From: Kiritimatiellia bacterium
GTDB lineage: Bacteria > Verrucomicrobiota > Kiritimatiellia > RFP12 > UBA1067
Reading direction: 5' to 3'
DNA length: 64,000 nt
Assembly (NCBI GenBank): GCA_028686345.1
Contig: JAQUCE010000001.1
Span: 39,626 to 103,625 of the forward strand
A model generated the notes under the pieces. The model did not search any database and was not told the DNA's origin. It saw only the letters and a list, made by a program, of their open reading frames with translations. Shown here piece after piece: positions 50,524 to 61,597 of the stretch. Every line of letters begins with the position of its first letter. Positions within the stretch are counted from its first letter, which is position 1. Both the position numbers and the translations under genes were made by a program.

Positions 50524-53500
50524 GTTTGTGCGCAATTCCTAAAATTACTTCAGCGGCGGATTTAACCGCGCTGCGTGAAAAACTGCAGGCCGAGAGTCAA
50601 CGAGCCGCTGATGGTGACACGCAGCAGATCCTGGTCTGCTTTGGCGGCAGTTGTCTGGCATCCGGCGCCAAAGCAGTGCGCGATGCCTTGCGAGACGAGC
50701 TGAAGGCGGCGGGTCTCTCCGACAAGGTGCAGTTGGTTGAGACAGGCTGCATGGGGCCCTGTGTGGCAGGACCGGTGGCACTGGTGGGAAAAGACCGCAC
50801 CTTTTACCAGAGCCTTAAACCTGAGGATGCGGCTGAGATTGTCAGCTCACATATTGTTGGGGGTCAACGTGTGGCGCGTTTGATGATTGCTGATGCGGAT
50901 GGCAAGGTGCCGGCGCCTTGCCGCCAGGACATGGAGTTTTTCAAACGTCAGACCCAGATCGTGCTGCGCAACTGCGGCTGGATTGATCCAACCCAGATCG
51001 CCGACACGATTGCCAGCCACGGATACGCCGCGCTGGCGGAGGCTTTGACCACGCTGGGGCCGGATGGTGTTCTGGAGCAGATGAAAATTTCCGGTTTACG
51101 CGGGCGCGGCGGCGCGGGCTTTCCAACCTGGCTGAAGTGGAACTTCGCCAAGGCCGAGGCGGTTGAGACGCGTTATGTGCTGTGCAATGCCGATGAGGGC
51201 GACCCCGGTGCCTATATGGACCGCAGTGTGCTGGAGGGTGATCCGCACGCTATTATAGAGGGTATGGCAATCGCTGCCTTTGCGGTTGGGGCCAGGCAGG
51301 GCTATGTCTATGTGCGCGCCGAATACCCGTTGGCAGTGCAGCGGCTGAATATTGCCTTGGAGCAGGCGCGCAGCTGCGGTTTGCTGGGTGAGAACATTTT
51401 GGGCACGGATTTTTCGTTTGATCTGGAGATCCGCATGGGCTCAGGCGCGTTTGTCTGCGGCGAGGAGACGGCGCTGATTGCCTCGATCGAAGGTAAACGC
51501 GGCGAGCCGCGTCCGCGCCCGCCCTTCCCGGCCAGCAAAGGGCTGTGGGGTATGCCAACTGTTTTGAACAACGTTGAAACCTATGCCAACGTGCCCGCCA
51601 TCATTCGGAACGGGGGCGAGTGGTATGCATCGATCGGCACAGCCAAGAGCAATGGCACAAAGGTTTTCGCGCTGGCTGGCGCTGTGTGCAATACCGGTTT
51701 GGTTGAGGTTCCGATCGGGACCTCGCTCGGAGAGCTGGTCTATGATATTGGCGGTGGCATCCCCAACAACAAACGGTTCAAGGCCGCGCAGATTGGCGGA
51801 CCATCAGGCGGTTGTGTACCCTGTCAAAACCTGAACGTGGCGCTGGACTATGAATCGCTAGCCGAGCTGGGCGCGATTATGGGCTCTGGCGGTCTGATTG
51901 TCATGGATGAAGACACCTGCATGGTGGATGTGGCCCGCTTCTTTATCGAGTTTATCCAGGAGGAGTCCTGCGGCAAGTGCGTGCCCTGTCGCACGGGAAC
52001 GCGCCGCATGCTTGAAATCCTGCAGCGCATCTGTACCGGGCAAGGCGAGCTGGAGGATATCGACCGGCTGGAGCAACTCGGCGAGTTTATCAAGACAGCT
52101 TCGCTCTGCGGTCTGGGACAGACCGCGCCTAATCCGGTGCTGTCCACGATCCGGCATTTCAGGCAGGAGTATGAGCAGCACATTATTGATAAGCATTGTG
52201 AGGCAGGGGTCTGCGCAGATTTGGTGCGCGCGCCTTGTCTGACCGCCTGCCCCTGCGGGGTGGATGTGCCAGGTTTTGTCAGCATGGTGGGCGACAAGCG
52301 CTACGCAGAGGCTCTCAAATTGCATCGCGAGCGCAACCCCTTTGCCTCGGTCTGCGCGCGGGTTTGTTTCCATACCTGTGAGGATAAGTGCCGGCGTGCA
52401 CAGCTTGATTCGCCGGTCTCCATCCGCTCGATCAAGCGTTTTATGGTGGATCAGGAGGTGACGATTCAGGTGCCGGAGGTGCTGGAAGACGCGCGCAACG
52501 CTGCACGCAAAATTGCGATTGTCGGCGCTGGCCCGGCTGGTCTCTCGTGCGCGTATTTCCTTGCCCGGCTCGGTTACAAACCCGTGGTGCTGGAGGCTGA
52601 GCCGCGTCCGGGCGGCATGCTGGTGCAGGCGATTCCCGCCTACCGCCTGCCGCGCGAGGAGCTGGCGCGCGAGATCCGTATGATTGAGCAGATCGGTGTG
52701 ACGATCGAGACCGAGAAGATGCTTGGCCGCGACTTTACCTTGAGTTCGCTCAAGGAGGAGGGCTACGAGCTGGTTTATCTGGCGATTGGCGCGCCGCTGG
52801 GCGTTGAGCTGGATGTGCCCGGCAAGGATGCCAAGGGCGTGACCGAGGCGATGAGCTTCCTGCGTCAGTACAATATCCGCGGCTCGGTGCCGGTTGGCAA
52901 GCGCGTGGCTGTGATCGGCGGCGGCAACGCCGCAATTGACGCCGCGCGCACTGCCCTGCGCCTGGGCTCCGAGGAGGTGACCGTGATCTACCGCCGCACG
53001 CGCGAGCAGATGCCCGCGTACGCGGAGGAGATTGAGGACGCGCTGAGCGAGGGAGTTCAGCTGCGCACCCTGCTCAACCCGGAGGAGTTTGTGGTTGAGA
53101 ACGGGGCTGTCACAGGTGTGAGCTGCCGCCCCATGAAACTGGGTGAATTCGACCGTTCAGGGCGTCGCCGGCCACGCGATGACGAGGAGGTGCTGCCTGA
53201 GGTGATCGTTGCGGATCAGGTGATTGTAGCGGTGGGGCAGGCCATTGACAAGGAGGTTGTCTGCGGCGGCCTGGAGTTGGAGTTTAACCACCGTGGGTGG
53301 GTGAAGGCTGATCCGCGGAGCGGCGCAACCTCAATCCCCTGGCTCTTTGCCGGTGGCGACGCTGTCTCCGGCCCCTCATCAGTGGCCGAGGCCATTGGCG
53401 CCGGCGAGCGGGCGGCGGTGATCATGGATGCGCAGCTCAGCGGCGAGCAGCACGGTTTCTGGAGGGGCTACCACGATCAGGGTGCGATCTTTGACCCAGA

Positions 53501-53663
53501 TGCCGAACCGTTGAATTATGCGCGTGAAAAGCTGCCGACGATCCCGGTGCACAAACGCAAACACAATTTCAACGAGGTGGAACAGCCCTGGAGCGAGGCT
53601 GTTGCCCTGCGGCAGGCCAAACGCTGCCTGCGCTGCGATTACGGCAAACAACCCAGCCATTAA
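50520..53663 (+). CDS. NuoF/HydB-like flavoprotein fused to GltD/NfnB-like oxidoreductase
   Basis: NuoF motifs (GLRGRGGAGFPTWLKW, CNADEGDPGAYMDRS, ESCGKCVPCRTG) then Fer4_20-like cysteines and GltD dinucleotide folds (IAIVGAGPAGLSCAYFLA; VAVIGGGNAAIDAARTA). Confidence 0.93.
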   Translation: MSLCAIPKITSAADLTALREKLQAESQRAADGDTQQILVCFGGSCLASGAKAVRDALRDELKAAGLSDKVQLVETGCMGPCVAGPVALVGKDRTFYQSLKPEDAAEIVSSHIVGGQRVARLMIADADGKVPAPCRQDMEFFKRQTQIVLRNCGWIDPTQIADTIASHGYAALAEALTTLGPDGVLEQMKISGLRGRGGAGFPTWLKWNFAKAEAVETRYVLCNADEGDPGAYMDRSVLEGDPHAIIEGMAIAAFAVGARQGYVYVRAEYPLAVQRLNIALEQARSCGLLGENILGTDFSFDLEIRMGSGAFVCGEETALIASIEGKRGEPRPRPPFPASKGLWGMPTVLNNVETYANVPAIIRNGGEWYASIGTAKSNGTKVFALAGAVCNTGLVEVPIGTSLGELVYDIGGGIPNNKRFKAAQIGGPSGGCVPCQNLNVALDYESLAELGAIMGSGGLIVMDEDTCMVDVARFFIEFIQEESCGKCVPCRTGTRRMLEILQRICTGQGELEDIDRLEQLGEFIKTASLCGLGQTAPNPVLSTIRHFRQEYEQHIIDKHCEAGVCADLVRAPCLTACPCGVDVPGFVSMVGDKRYAEALKLHRERNPFASVCARVCFHTCEDKCRRAQLDSPVSIRSIKRFMVDQEVTIQVPEVLEDARNAARKIAIVGAGPAGLSCAYFLARLGYKPVVLEAEPRPGGMLVQAIPAYRLPREELAREIRMIEQIGVTIETEKMLGRDFTLSSLKEEGYELVYLAIGAPLGVELDVPGKDAKGVTEAMSFLRQYNIRGSVPVGKRVAVIGGGNAAIDAARTALRLGSEEVTVIYRRTREQMPAYAEEIEDALSEGVQLRTLLNPEEFVVENGAVTGVSCRPMKLGEFDRSGRRRPRDDEEVLPEVIVADQVIVAVGQAIDKEVVCGGLELEFNHRGWVKADPRSGATSIPWLFAGGDAVSGPSSVAEAIGAGERAAVIMDAQLSGEQHGFWRGYHDQGAIFDPDAEPLNYAREKLPTIPVHKRKHNFNEVEQPWSEAVALRQAKRCLRCDYGKQPSH

Positions 53664-54110
53664 AGCGGTTGAAGAGGTTGAAGTGGCGCAAGCATCTTGC
53701 TTGCGGATGAAGTTTTTAGTGACGTTTGAGTTATTTTAAATGCCGCCTCCGGTTTACTATAGCGGCGGCGATGCTGGTCGACGATTAAAAGTTCTCTTTT
53801 GTTAACAATCGTCCACCAACATCGTCGTACAGCATCGTCAACCGATGTCGCTCATAGATCTTTGACTCGAACTTACTCGGGCTTAACAAGGTGCGAAGCA
53901 AGGAAGTCGTTCGCTATGCGGGCGATGGCGGGTGGCATGCGAATGACCAGGTTACGCAAAAACGCAGCTCCAATTTCCAATCGGACATCTCCGGTTGGAA
54001 ACCGGAGCGACTGAGGTCGGCTTTGTCGTTCAAAATCGCTCTACGAGCGGCATGTGTCGCTCATCGGGCGACTACTACACTAAACGCCTATAAACAATGG
54101 AAACCATGAG

Positions 54111-55904
54111 ATGATTAACTTAACAGTCAATTCGCAACAAGTGCATGTGCCGAAAGGGACAACCATCCTTGAGGCCGCGCGTAAGATTAATGTGCAGATT
54201 CCAACGCTCTGCCATATGGAGAATCGCGAGCCAATTGGCGCGTGCCGGGTCTGTCTGGTGGAGGTGGCAGGGGCCAAAACATTGGCGGCATCATGCTCCA
54301 CTCCGGTGAGCGAGGGCATGGTGGTGCACACCAACAGCAAGAAGGCGCGCATGGCGCGGCGCCTTGTGGTTGAACTGCTGCTCTCTGAGCATGACGGCAA
54401 CTGTCAGACCTGCGATCGCGGCACTGACTGTGAGTTGCGCGCCCTGGCCGAAGAGATGGGGGTTAAAACTCTGCCTTATGAGGGCTCCAAGTTGAAGTCG
54501 CATATTGATGACTCCACACCCGCGCTGATACGCGACAGCGCCAAGTGTATCAAGTGTCGTCGCTGTGTCACCATCTGCAACGAGATTCAGGGCGTGGGCG
54601 CCTTACATCCACAGGGCCGCGGCTTTGACACCGAGATTGGACCTGCCTTCACACGTGACCTTAGCGAGGTTGCCTGTGTGCAGTGCGGCCAGTGCGCCGC
54701 AGTCTGTCCGGTTGGCGCCATTATCGAGAAAAGCAGCATCCCCGCAATCTGGGCGGCGATCGAGAATCCAAAGCTGCATGTGGTTGTTCAGACCGCCCCC
54801 GCGATCCGTGCGGCCTTGGGCGAGGAGTTCGGCTACGAGCCGGGCACACGCGTCACAGGTAAGATGGTCGCTGCCCTGCGCCGCCTTGGTTTCAACAGCG
54901 TTTTTGACACCAACTTCTCGGCTGATCTCACGATCATGGAGGAGGGCACTGAGTTGCTGACACGTCTGAAGAGCGCGCTGGTCGATAAAAAAGAGGTGGC
55001 GCTGCCCATGTTCACCAGCTGCTCGCCAGGGTGGATTAACTTTGCGGAGTTTTACTTCCCGCAGTATCTGCCCAACATCTCGACCTGCAAATCGCCGCAG
55101 CAGATGTTCGGCGCGGTTGCCAAGAGCTTTTACGCGCGCAAGATCGGGGTTGATCCCAAAAACATGGTCGTGGTCTCGGTCATGCCCTGCACTGCGAAAA
55201 AGTTCGAGGCTCAGCGCCCGGAGATGAACGCCGACGGTGTTGCGGATGTTGACTATGTGCTCACAACGCGCGAGCTGGGGCGCATGATCAAAGAGGCGGG
55301 GCTGGAGTTCCGTTCGCTGCCGGATGAGGTCATGGACGCGCCGCTCGGACTCTCCTCCGGCGCGGCTGATATCTTTGCCAACACCGGCGGCGTGATGGAG
55401 GCGGCGCTGCGCACGGCCTACGAGATTGTCACAGGGCGCGAGCTGCCGGCAGAGAACCTGCATGTGGCTGCCATCACCGGTCTGGAGGGCATCAAAGAGG
55501 CCTCGGTGAAAATCAGCGACACGGTTTATGATTGGAGGTTCCTGGAGGGGGTTGAGCTCAAGGTGGCGGTCTCACACGGCCTGGGGAACACCAGACGATT
55601 GTTGGAGCACATCAAGACCCATGGCTCGCCCTACCACTTCATTGAGGTCATGGCCTGCCCGGGCGGATGTATCGGCGGCGGCGGTCAGCCGCGCTACACT
55701 GATGACAGCGTGCGTCTGAAACGCATTGCCGGAATCTATGCTGAAGACGAGAGCAAACCGCTGCGCAAATCGCATGAAAATCCTGACATACAGAAGCTGT
55801 ACGAGGAGTTTCTCGGCGTGCCGCTGGGTGACAAATCCCACCATCTGCTGCACACCCATTATACGCCGAAGCAGCAGACCTGCCCAGGCGCCTGGCAGGG
55901 TTGA
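54111..55904 (+). CDS. [FeFe] hydrogenase large subunit (HydA/HndD-like)
   Basis: H-cluster motifs TSCSPGW, MPCTAKKFEAQR, EVMACPGGCIGGGGQP; N-terminal 2Fe-2S and 4Fe-4S cysteines. Confidence 0.95.
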   Translation: MINLTVNSQQVHVPKGTTILEAARKINVQIPTLCHMENREPIGACRVCLVEVAGAKTLAASCSTPVSEGMVVHTNSKKARMARRLVVELLLSEHDGNCQTCDRGTDCELRALAEEMGVKTLPYEGSKLKSHIDDSTPALIRDSAKCIKCRRCVTICNEIQGVGALHPQGRGFDTEIGPAFTRDLSEVACVQCGQCAAVCPVGAIIEKSSIPAIWAAIENPKLHVVVQTAPAIRAALGEEFGYEPGTRVTGKMVAALRRLGFNSVFDTNFSADLTIMEEGTELLTRLKSALVDKKEVALPMFTSCSPGWINFAEFYFPQYLPNISTCKSPQQMFGAVAKSFYARKIGVDPKNMVVVSVMPCTAKKFEAQRPEMNADGVADVDYVLTTRELGRMIKEAGLEFRSLPDEVMDAPLGLSSGAADIFANTGGVMEAALRTAYEIVTGRELPAENLHVAAITGLEGIKEASVKISDTVYDWRFLEGVELKVAVSHGLGNTRRLLEHIKTHGSPYHFIEVMACPGGCIGGGGQPRYTDDSVRLKRIAGIYAEDESKPLRKSHENPDIQKLYEEFLGVPLGDKSHHLLHTHYTPKQQTCPGAWQG

Positions 55905-56235
55905 CCGCAGCGCCTCCATGGGTTGTAGGGCGTGGAGGTCGGTTTCGACAGTCAAGTGAATGTGGAATGCAAATGTAGCCGCCGCTCTATGAGCGGCGTT
56001 TTGCTCCAGGCTCGTGAAAGGTGCACGCTGCATATTTCAACTTTAGTGAAGTTTGCAAGTCGCGCACTTTATTGCAAGCTTTGTCACAAGCTTTGCCGCG
56101 AACTTTGCCCGGTTGAGGATAGCGGCGACGATGCTGGCGGACGATTTTAGACCACTCGTCCACCAACCTCGCCGCACAGCATGGTTCACCGCTGCTTGAT
56201 TGGGATTAGGATTGGTCGCTGATGACATATTGCCA

Positions 56236-57855
56236 TCACTCGCCTGTGATCTCATATTCGTAGGGGGTGCGGTCATCTGCAGGGGCGTCGCCGTGATACA
56301 GATACATAGCGCCGTAGCTCCAGTTGCTTCCCTGCATGCCGGGGAAGTTGAGTCGATCCATCATCAAGGCAATGTAGCGTGAGGGATAACCCTCTGGCAG
56401 GGGTATCACATTGGGCCAGACGCGTGTGCCGCTCTTTTTAGTCCAGGGGGGTAGGTGCATCTTCAATTCACCGGCGGGTTTTAAATCCGGGTAGCTGTGG
56501 ATATAGATCTTACGGTCAGCACTGCCGAAGATCGCATAACGTTTTGACCCTATTTTTTGAATCATAGTGCCGGTGCTATCCATCGTGACCGGCCCGCTGA
56601 GCCGTTGGTAACCTCTGTCCCAGTGATCAGACTCCCACATACCCGCCTTGTATTTGCCGAAGTGTTCTGAGAGCAATAAGCGCCATTTACCGGCCTCTTT
56701 GTCGAAAACGCCATGCGGATCCTCATGCTCGCCTTTCAGTCCCATTGGATATGCGCGCATAATTGAGAAGCCGCGACGCGGATCGCGTTTACTCGCGACA
56801 GCCAGGATGGCCTTCTCCTCTTTACGGGAGTCGCTGCCAAAGGCGCTGAATCCAGTGGTCCAGCCACGCCACTCTTTTGCCGCGTCATCATAGAATATAT
56901 GCGAGGCCAGTTCATTGCGCAACAGGCCATCGCCCATATCAAAAACGATAATTCCCTCAAACCGGACATCAAACACCGATGGGTTGAGGGAGAAGACACC
57001 CTGGAGCTGTTGCGGCAGGGTTCGGCCGCGAACACTCATTGTAATCCAAAGACGACCTTCATCCAATAGTGGTTCGCCGTTGGGGTGAGTCATTGCCCGA
57101 ATATCCGCCTGACCGCAGCCCGGGGTCAGTGCGGCGGTTGCTTCACTGATCACAACCCTCGCATCGGCGTTGAGTTCATTGTGAACAGCGAAGTCGAAGC
57201 TGCGCATCAAATCTTTGCGCCTCAGGTCAAAATGTTTTGATAGATCGGTTTGCCCAATCAGCTGCGATTCACCTGATTTTTCTACAAACAGGGTTGCGCC
57301 CATCGCCAACATCTGCACCCGCAGGCGAATTGGCAGATCCGGGGTAAAGCCGGACGGTAATTTAAATTCCTGTGTTTCAACACTTGATCCATCCTTGATA
57401 ACGCTCCATCGCACGGCAGAACACGCCGAGTTTGCAACAACCAGTGATGCGACCACCTTGTTGCTCTGATTGCGATCGCAGAAGATCATGCCAGTGCTGC
57501 CGGAGCCGCTGAATTGATCGACTGCCAGATCATAGGTGGCAAAGGGGTTGAATCCACCGACCCAGTGCGAGACGGTTGACTCCTCTTTGGCTGAAACAAC
57601 CAATTTACCGTCCTTGATAGAGGCTGTTGCTTTGCCGCTCTGCGCTCCAACGGATGGGTGCATCAGCTCAAGCCCAATCACTTTGGATGGATTGAGTGCG
57701 GCCAGGGGAATGTTTTGCGAGCGGTCAAAGATCATGCGTTGAACCGCGGTTCGGCGGAATTCAATTGCGTCCGGGGTAATATCTGCAATAGCCGGGTGAA
57801 GTGATAACACAGCCAATGCGGCCAACAAGTTTTTAACAGTGCTGTTTTTATACAT
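56236..57855 (-). CDS. Secreted glycoside-hydrolase-like beta-propeller protein
   Basis: Signal peptide at MYKNSTVKNLLAALAVLSLHPAIA; repeats such as EDPHGVFDKEAGKWRLLLSEHFGKYKAGMWESDHWDRGY. Confidence 0.6.
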   Translation of the reverse strand: MYKNSTVKNLLAALAVLSLHPAIADITPDAIEFRRTAVQRMIFDRSQNIPLAALNPSKVIGLELMHPSVGAQSGKATASIKDGKLVVSAKEESTVSHWVGGFNPFATYDLAVDQFSGSGSTGMIFCDRNQSNKVVASLVVANSACSAVRWSVIKDGSSVETQEFKLPSGFTPDLPIRLRVQMLAMGATLFVEKSGESQLIGQTDLSKHFDLRRKDLMRSFDFAVHNELNADARVVISEATAALTPGCGQADIRAMTHPNGEPLLDEGRLWITMSVRGRTLPQQLQGVFSLNPSVFDVRFEGIIVFDMGDGLLRNELASHIFYDDAAKEWRGWTTGFSAFGSDSRKEEKAILAVASKRDPRRGFSIMRAYPMGLKGEHEDPHGVFDKEAGKWRLLLSEHFGKYKAGMWESDHWDRGYQRLSGPVTMDSTGTMIQKIGSKRYAIFGSADRKIYIHSYPDLKPAGELKMHLPPWTKKSGTRVWPNVIPLPEGYPSRYIALMMDRLNFPGMQGSNWSYGAMYLYHGDAPADDRTPYEYEITGE

Positions 57856-58170
57856 TATTTCCTTTTTTTGTCTTTTAAAAAACAACATTATATATGTAAT
57901 GTAAAAATTTTGCAAACATGCGTTAATATGCCCCGGCCTGCTTCCATCACCTGCGACGAGCATTGCAGCCGATTGGCACGCGCTTTTCACCCGATGCCCA
58001 AGCGCTAACATTTATGGCTCCGGAACTGTGAATCCCTGATTTACACATCAATCAGCTTGCGCTATAGTGTAAGGGAGTTTGGAAAAGTAAGAGTAAGGTT
58101 AAGATCACTGCGACAAAAACAAGGGAGGGGCAGGTTACAACACCTAAAAGCCTTTGGAGATTAAACCTTC

Positions 58171-58203
58171 ATGATTGCAGTGGACACAAATGTGATTGTC
58201 CGT
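58171..58203 (+). pseudogene. 33-nt 5' remnant of a VapC-type PIN toxin gene
   Basis: MIAVDTNVIVR is the canonical VapC N-terminus, directly fused in frame to the ATG of the hydrolase at 58204. Confidence 0.45.
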
Positions 58204-59424
58204 ATGAAAACAACTAAACTGCTAGCTATGATGATGGCCTTGACGCTCAGCGCTCTGGCGCAGAGCTATGATGCCGGCAAGGAGTATGATACGCGCCTGC
58301 CAGGTTCGGGCGCGCACCTTAAGGTTTATATTCCCGCGAATTACACCCCTGATTATAAATGGCCGTTGATTCTCTTTTATCACGGTATGGACGGATCTCC
58401 CACCACTGACTGCATGGTGCGACACTGTGAGGGAGCGGACTTTATAATTATCGGCATGTCGTACTGCGAGACACAGCCGACCCAGATGACACCCGAGCAG
58501 CAGACGCTCTATATAGAAAAAGAGCGCAAGAACTTTGCCGAGGCTGTCGCGTGGGTGCAAGCGAACCTCTCGCTGGATCCGGAGCGAGTGTTTTTAGGGG
58601 GCATCAGCAAGGGTGGCTGGACCACTTCGTTTGTCGGGGAGCGCGAGCTGAAAAGGTTGGCGGGCCTGATCATTCTGCTGGCAGGCCGCCAGCGGGGGGC
58701 GGTGCCGGCTGCGCAGGCCATGGATGGGCTGTTGGTTTATATCGGCGTGGGCGAAAGTGATCCGAATCTATTGCCAGGCGCGCAAGCCGCGGGGTTTTAT
58801 CGTCGCTGCGGAGCGAATGTCAGCTTTGAGGAGTTTGAGGGCATTGGACATCAGGCGCCCTCCAAGGCGGCGCGTTTGATGCAGTGGCTGGAAGCGCACG
58901 GTGCATTGAGCCATCCCTGGCTGGATGTTGCGGTGAAAGAGGCACGCAAAGCAGAGTATAAAGGAGCGTACGAAAACGCCCTGGCCATGACAGATAAAAC
59001 CGCGACCTGCCGTGCACTTCGTGCGCTGCTGGATGACCCGCGGCTGATGGTCGCCTGCGGTGCCACAACAGCCAAGGCCATTGAGCAAAAACTGATTGCG
59101 CTGTCCAAGGACGATCCTCTCTCTGCCAGGGCATTGGCAGCTGAACAGATGTTTTATGACTTGGTCTGGAAGGAGTGGAACATGAAAACCTTTGAGGACA
59201 GCCGGGTCATTGTGGAGGGCTACAGCCGTCTATCCCGGGCCGGGTCGCAAACTCGCTATGACGATTATGCTGCCAAGGGTTATGAGCGTCTGCGTCCTGT
59301 GTATGAGTCAGCTCAGAAGCAGATGGAGCAGATGAAAGCCGCGCAGCAAAAGGAGCGCTCCAAGCCGGCGGCCCGTCCACAGATGCGCAACTCTTCCGGC
59401 ACCGGGGGCATGAGTGTTTTTTAG
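58204..59424 (+). CDS. Secreted alpha/beta hydrolase (esterase-like)
   Basis: Signal peptide; PLILFYHGMDGSP; nucleophile elbow GGISKGGW. Confidence 0.75.
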   Translation: MKTTKLLAMMMALTLSALAQSYDAGKEYDTRLPGSGAHLKVYIPANYTPDYKWPLILFYHGMDGSPTTDCMVRHCEGADFIIIGMSYCETQPTQMTPEQQTLYIEKERKNFAEAVAWVQANLSLDPERVFLGGISKGGWTTSFVGERELKRLAGLIILLAGRQRGAVPAAQAMDGLLVYIGVGESDPNLLPGAQAAGFYRRCGANVSFEEFEGIGHQAPSKAARLMQWLEAHGALSHPWLDVAVKEARKAEYKGAYENALAMTDKTATCRALRALLDDPRLMVACGATTAKAIEQKLIALSKDDPLSARALAAEQMFYDLVWKEWNMKTFEDSRVIVEGYSRLSRAGSQTRYDDYAAKGYERLRPVYESAQKQMEQMKAAQQKERSKPAARPQMRNSSGTGGMSVF

Positions 59425-59653
59425 CAGCGGCACGTAGGCCGCTGAGGCCCTTAAACCAAGGGCGAGGCAGACAAGACAGTCGTTGAAAACATGTTGTCGG
59501 GGAGCAAACGCCTACAGCCTTAAAACCTCAAAAACACACTCCAAATCGCCTTCTAAGGGCCAGAAACAGCCTTTTTTTACAGCTAACTACATGATACGCA
59601 ATAACATACAGAGGCGTAGCGTCAAAATCATCCAAAACCGGAAATAAAAGCTG

Positions 59654-59682
59654 TTGATAAAGCATGAGATTTTTTGTATAAG
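59654..59682 (+). promoter_or_regulatory. Candidate sigma70-type promoter
   Basis: ttgata - 17 bp - tataag upstream of mscS-like gene. Confidence 0.45.
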
Positions 59683-59811
59683 TGTGCCATGCGCTGTGTC
59701 TCTCAATGCGAGCGGCCAGCTTCGCATGTCGCGTCGTCGCAATCCGGTTACCTGACTGTGCGTGGCACGCAGCCAGGCGGTTGGAAGCTGCTTTAGATCC
59801 GAGAGTTATTA

Positions 59812-61597
59812 TGCGAACTTATGTATCCAAAATATTAATCCTCCTGTTATTGGTGTCTATCTCACTGAAGCCGTGTAGCTCTGCGGCTGTTGATGTGCTT
59901 CCAGACCCTGTGCCCGAAACTGTCCTTGCGGCAAAGCCTCAGATCAAGGCCCCCTCTCTGGAGGAAATTATTCCTCTGGCAACCCAACTGACCGAACAAC
60001 AGGCGGCACTGGAAAACCAGATCAAGGGACTCCCTGATATTACAGCAATGGAAAAACAGTATGCCGAGATTGATTCAAACCTCAGTGAGCCCACCCGGCG
60101 TCTGGAAACCATCAGAGCCGCAGAGAGATACTCAAGCGTCCAGGTGGAAGGGCTGCTTGAGGTTATCAGGCAACAGAGTCTTTTGTGTGAAGATGTCAAC
60201 AAAGACAATGCCGCAGCCATCCGGGAGCTGGAGAGATGGAGAGGGGAGTGGCTGGAGCAGAAGAACAACTGGTCGCAATGGAGAAAGTTGTTTGTAACAG
60301 AGGATACTCCGGCCCCGCTAACCGCGGCCTTTGATCAGGCCGGTGAGACGATTGAAGCAGCTCTAAACCTCATCCGTCCCAGGCTGAACGCCATGCTGAC
60401 CGCCCAGCAGAACGCCGCATCCGTCAAACGCAGGATTCTGGCTTTAAGCACAGCCGCCGGTAATATGGTCATCACCGAGCGGCGCGACGTTTTTCTGACC
60501 ACATCCCCTCCGATCCTCTCTGAGGAATATTACTTACAGTTTAGCGACCGGTCAATGTGGCAAGGGATAGTTACAGAGTGGAGTTCCATCTATAAGCAGG
60601 AGAATCAGTTAATGCGCCAGCAGGGGTGGATCATTATGATTGATATCTCTATCTGCCTGTTTTTCATGATGGTCTTTTATCAGAAGCGGAAAATTTTAAT
60701 CGAATCTAAACGCTGGTCTTTTCTCGCCAAAAGACCCTTTGCTTCGGGGTGGTTTTTTGGAACCCTCACATCCTTGTTAAGCTATAATTACATGCCTGCT
60801 CCCGCTGTTTGGGCGTTAGTCAATGTCATAACCGGCGGAATCAGCTTTGCCAGGATCTGCAATATACAGCAGCAGAGTATCTGGAAAAATCAGCTGGTGA
60901 ATGGGTTGGTCACTGTTCTGGTTATCACCAAAGCCATGGAGTTTCTTAATGTTTCTATCCCGATATTCCGGCTCTTCACTTTTTTGACAGCCCTGACAGG
61001 GTTTATCTTCTGCCTAAGACAGGCCGTCTTTAATGCGCGAAAAGCCCGCCGCAATATCTATGCCGCACTGTTTTATGCAGGTGCGTTTGCTTTTTTTGTT
61101 ATCCTGATTGTAGAGCTGTGGGGCGGCAAAAACGCAACCTCGCATGTTTTTATTGCGTTGGTTGATTCTGTTATCATTGTTTTAATCTTTCGGCTGTTCA
61201 TCAATATTATCAATGGCGGGATGGAATGGGCTTTTCAGAACTCTGCTCTGAAATGGAAGGGGGCTTTTACTAAATCGGAGACACATTCTTTTGTGCGCAC
61301 CTTTTCACACTTGATTGAATTTCTCGTCTGGGGGATACTCGTTGTCCCTGCAATATTGATTATCTGGGGCGTTTACCCCAACCTCAAGCATGCAACCAGC
61401 CATCTGTTGCAATTCGGTGTGACGTTCGGATCTCGCCGCATCAGATCATTGATCAACGTTTCCGCGAAAACAACATTGTGATCGCATTTCCGCAGATGGA
61501 CCTGCATCTCTGCGCCGGTTCAGATGATAGCAAGGCTGCGCCGACTGTCGCCTCTCCTACAAGGGCTGCTGACATTAAAGATGAGCAGGGGAGCTGA
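59812..61597 (+). pseudogene. MscS/KefA-family mechanosensitive channel with core deleted and frameshifted
   Basis: ORF to 61481 has periplasmic coiled region and TM helices but ends ...LLQFGVTFGSRRIRSLINVSAKTTL*; the frame ending 61597 reads HQIIDQRFRENNIVIAFPQMDLHL, the MscS C-terminal consensus; pore helix and beta domain missing. Confidence 0.65.

Noticed and set aside
54603-55463. 286-aa antisense ORF in hydrogenase gene
   Set aside because: Antisense shadow of the HydA-type CDS, low-complexity Arg/His-rich composition.
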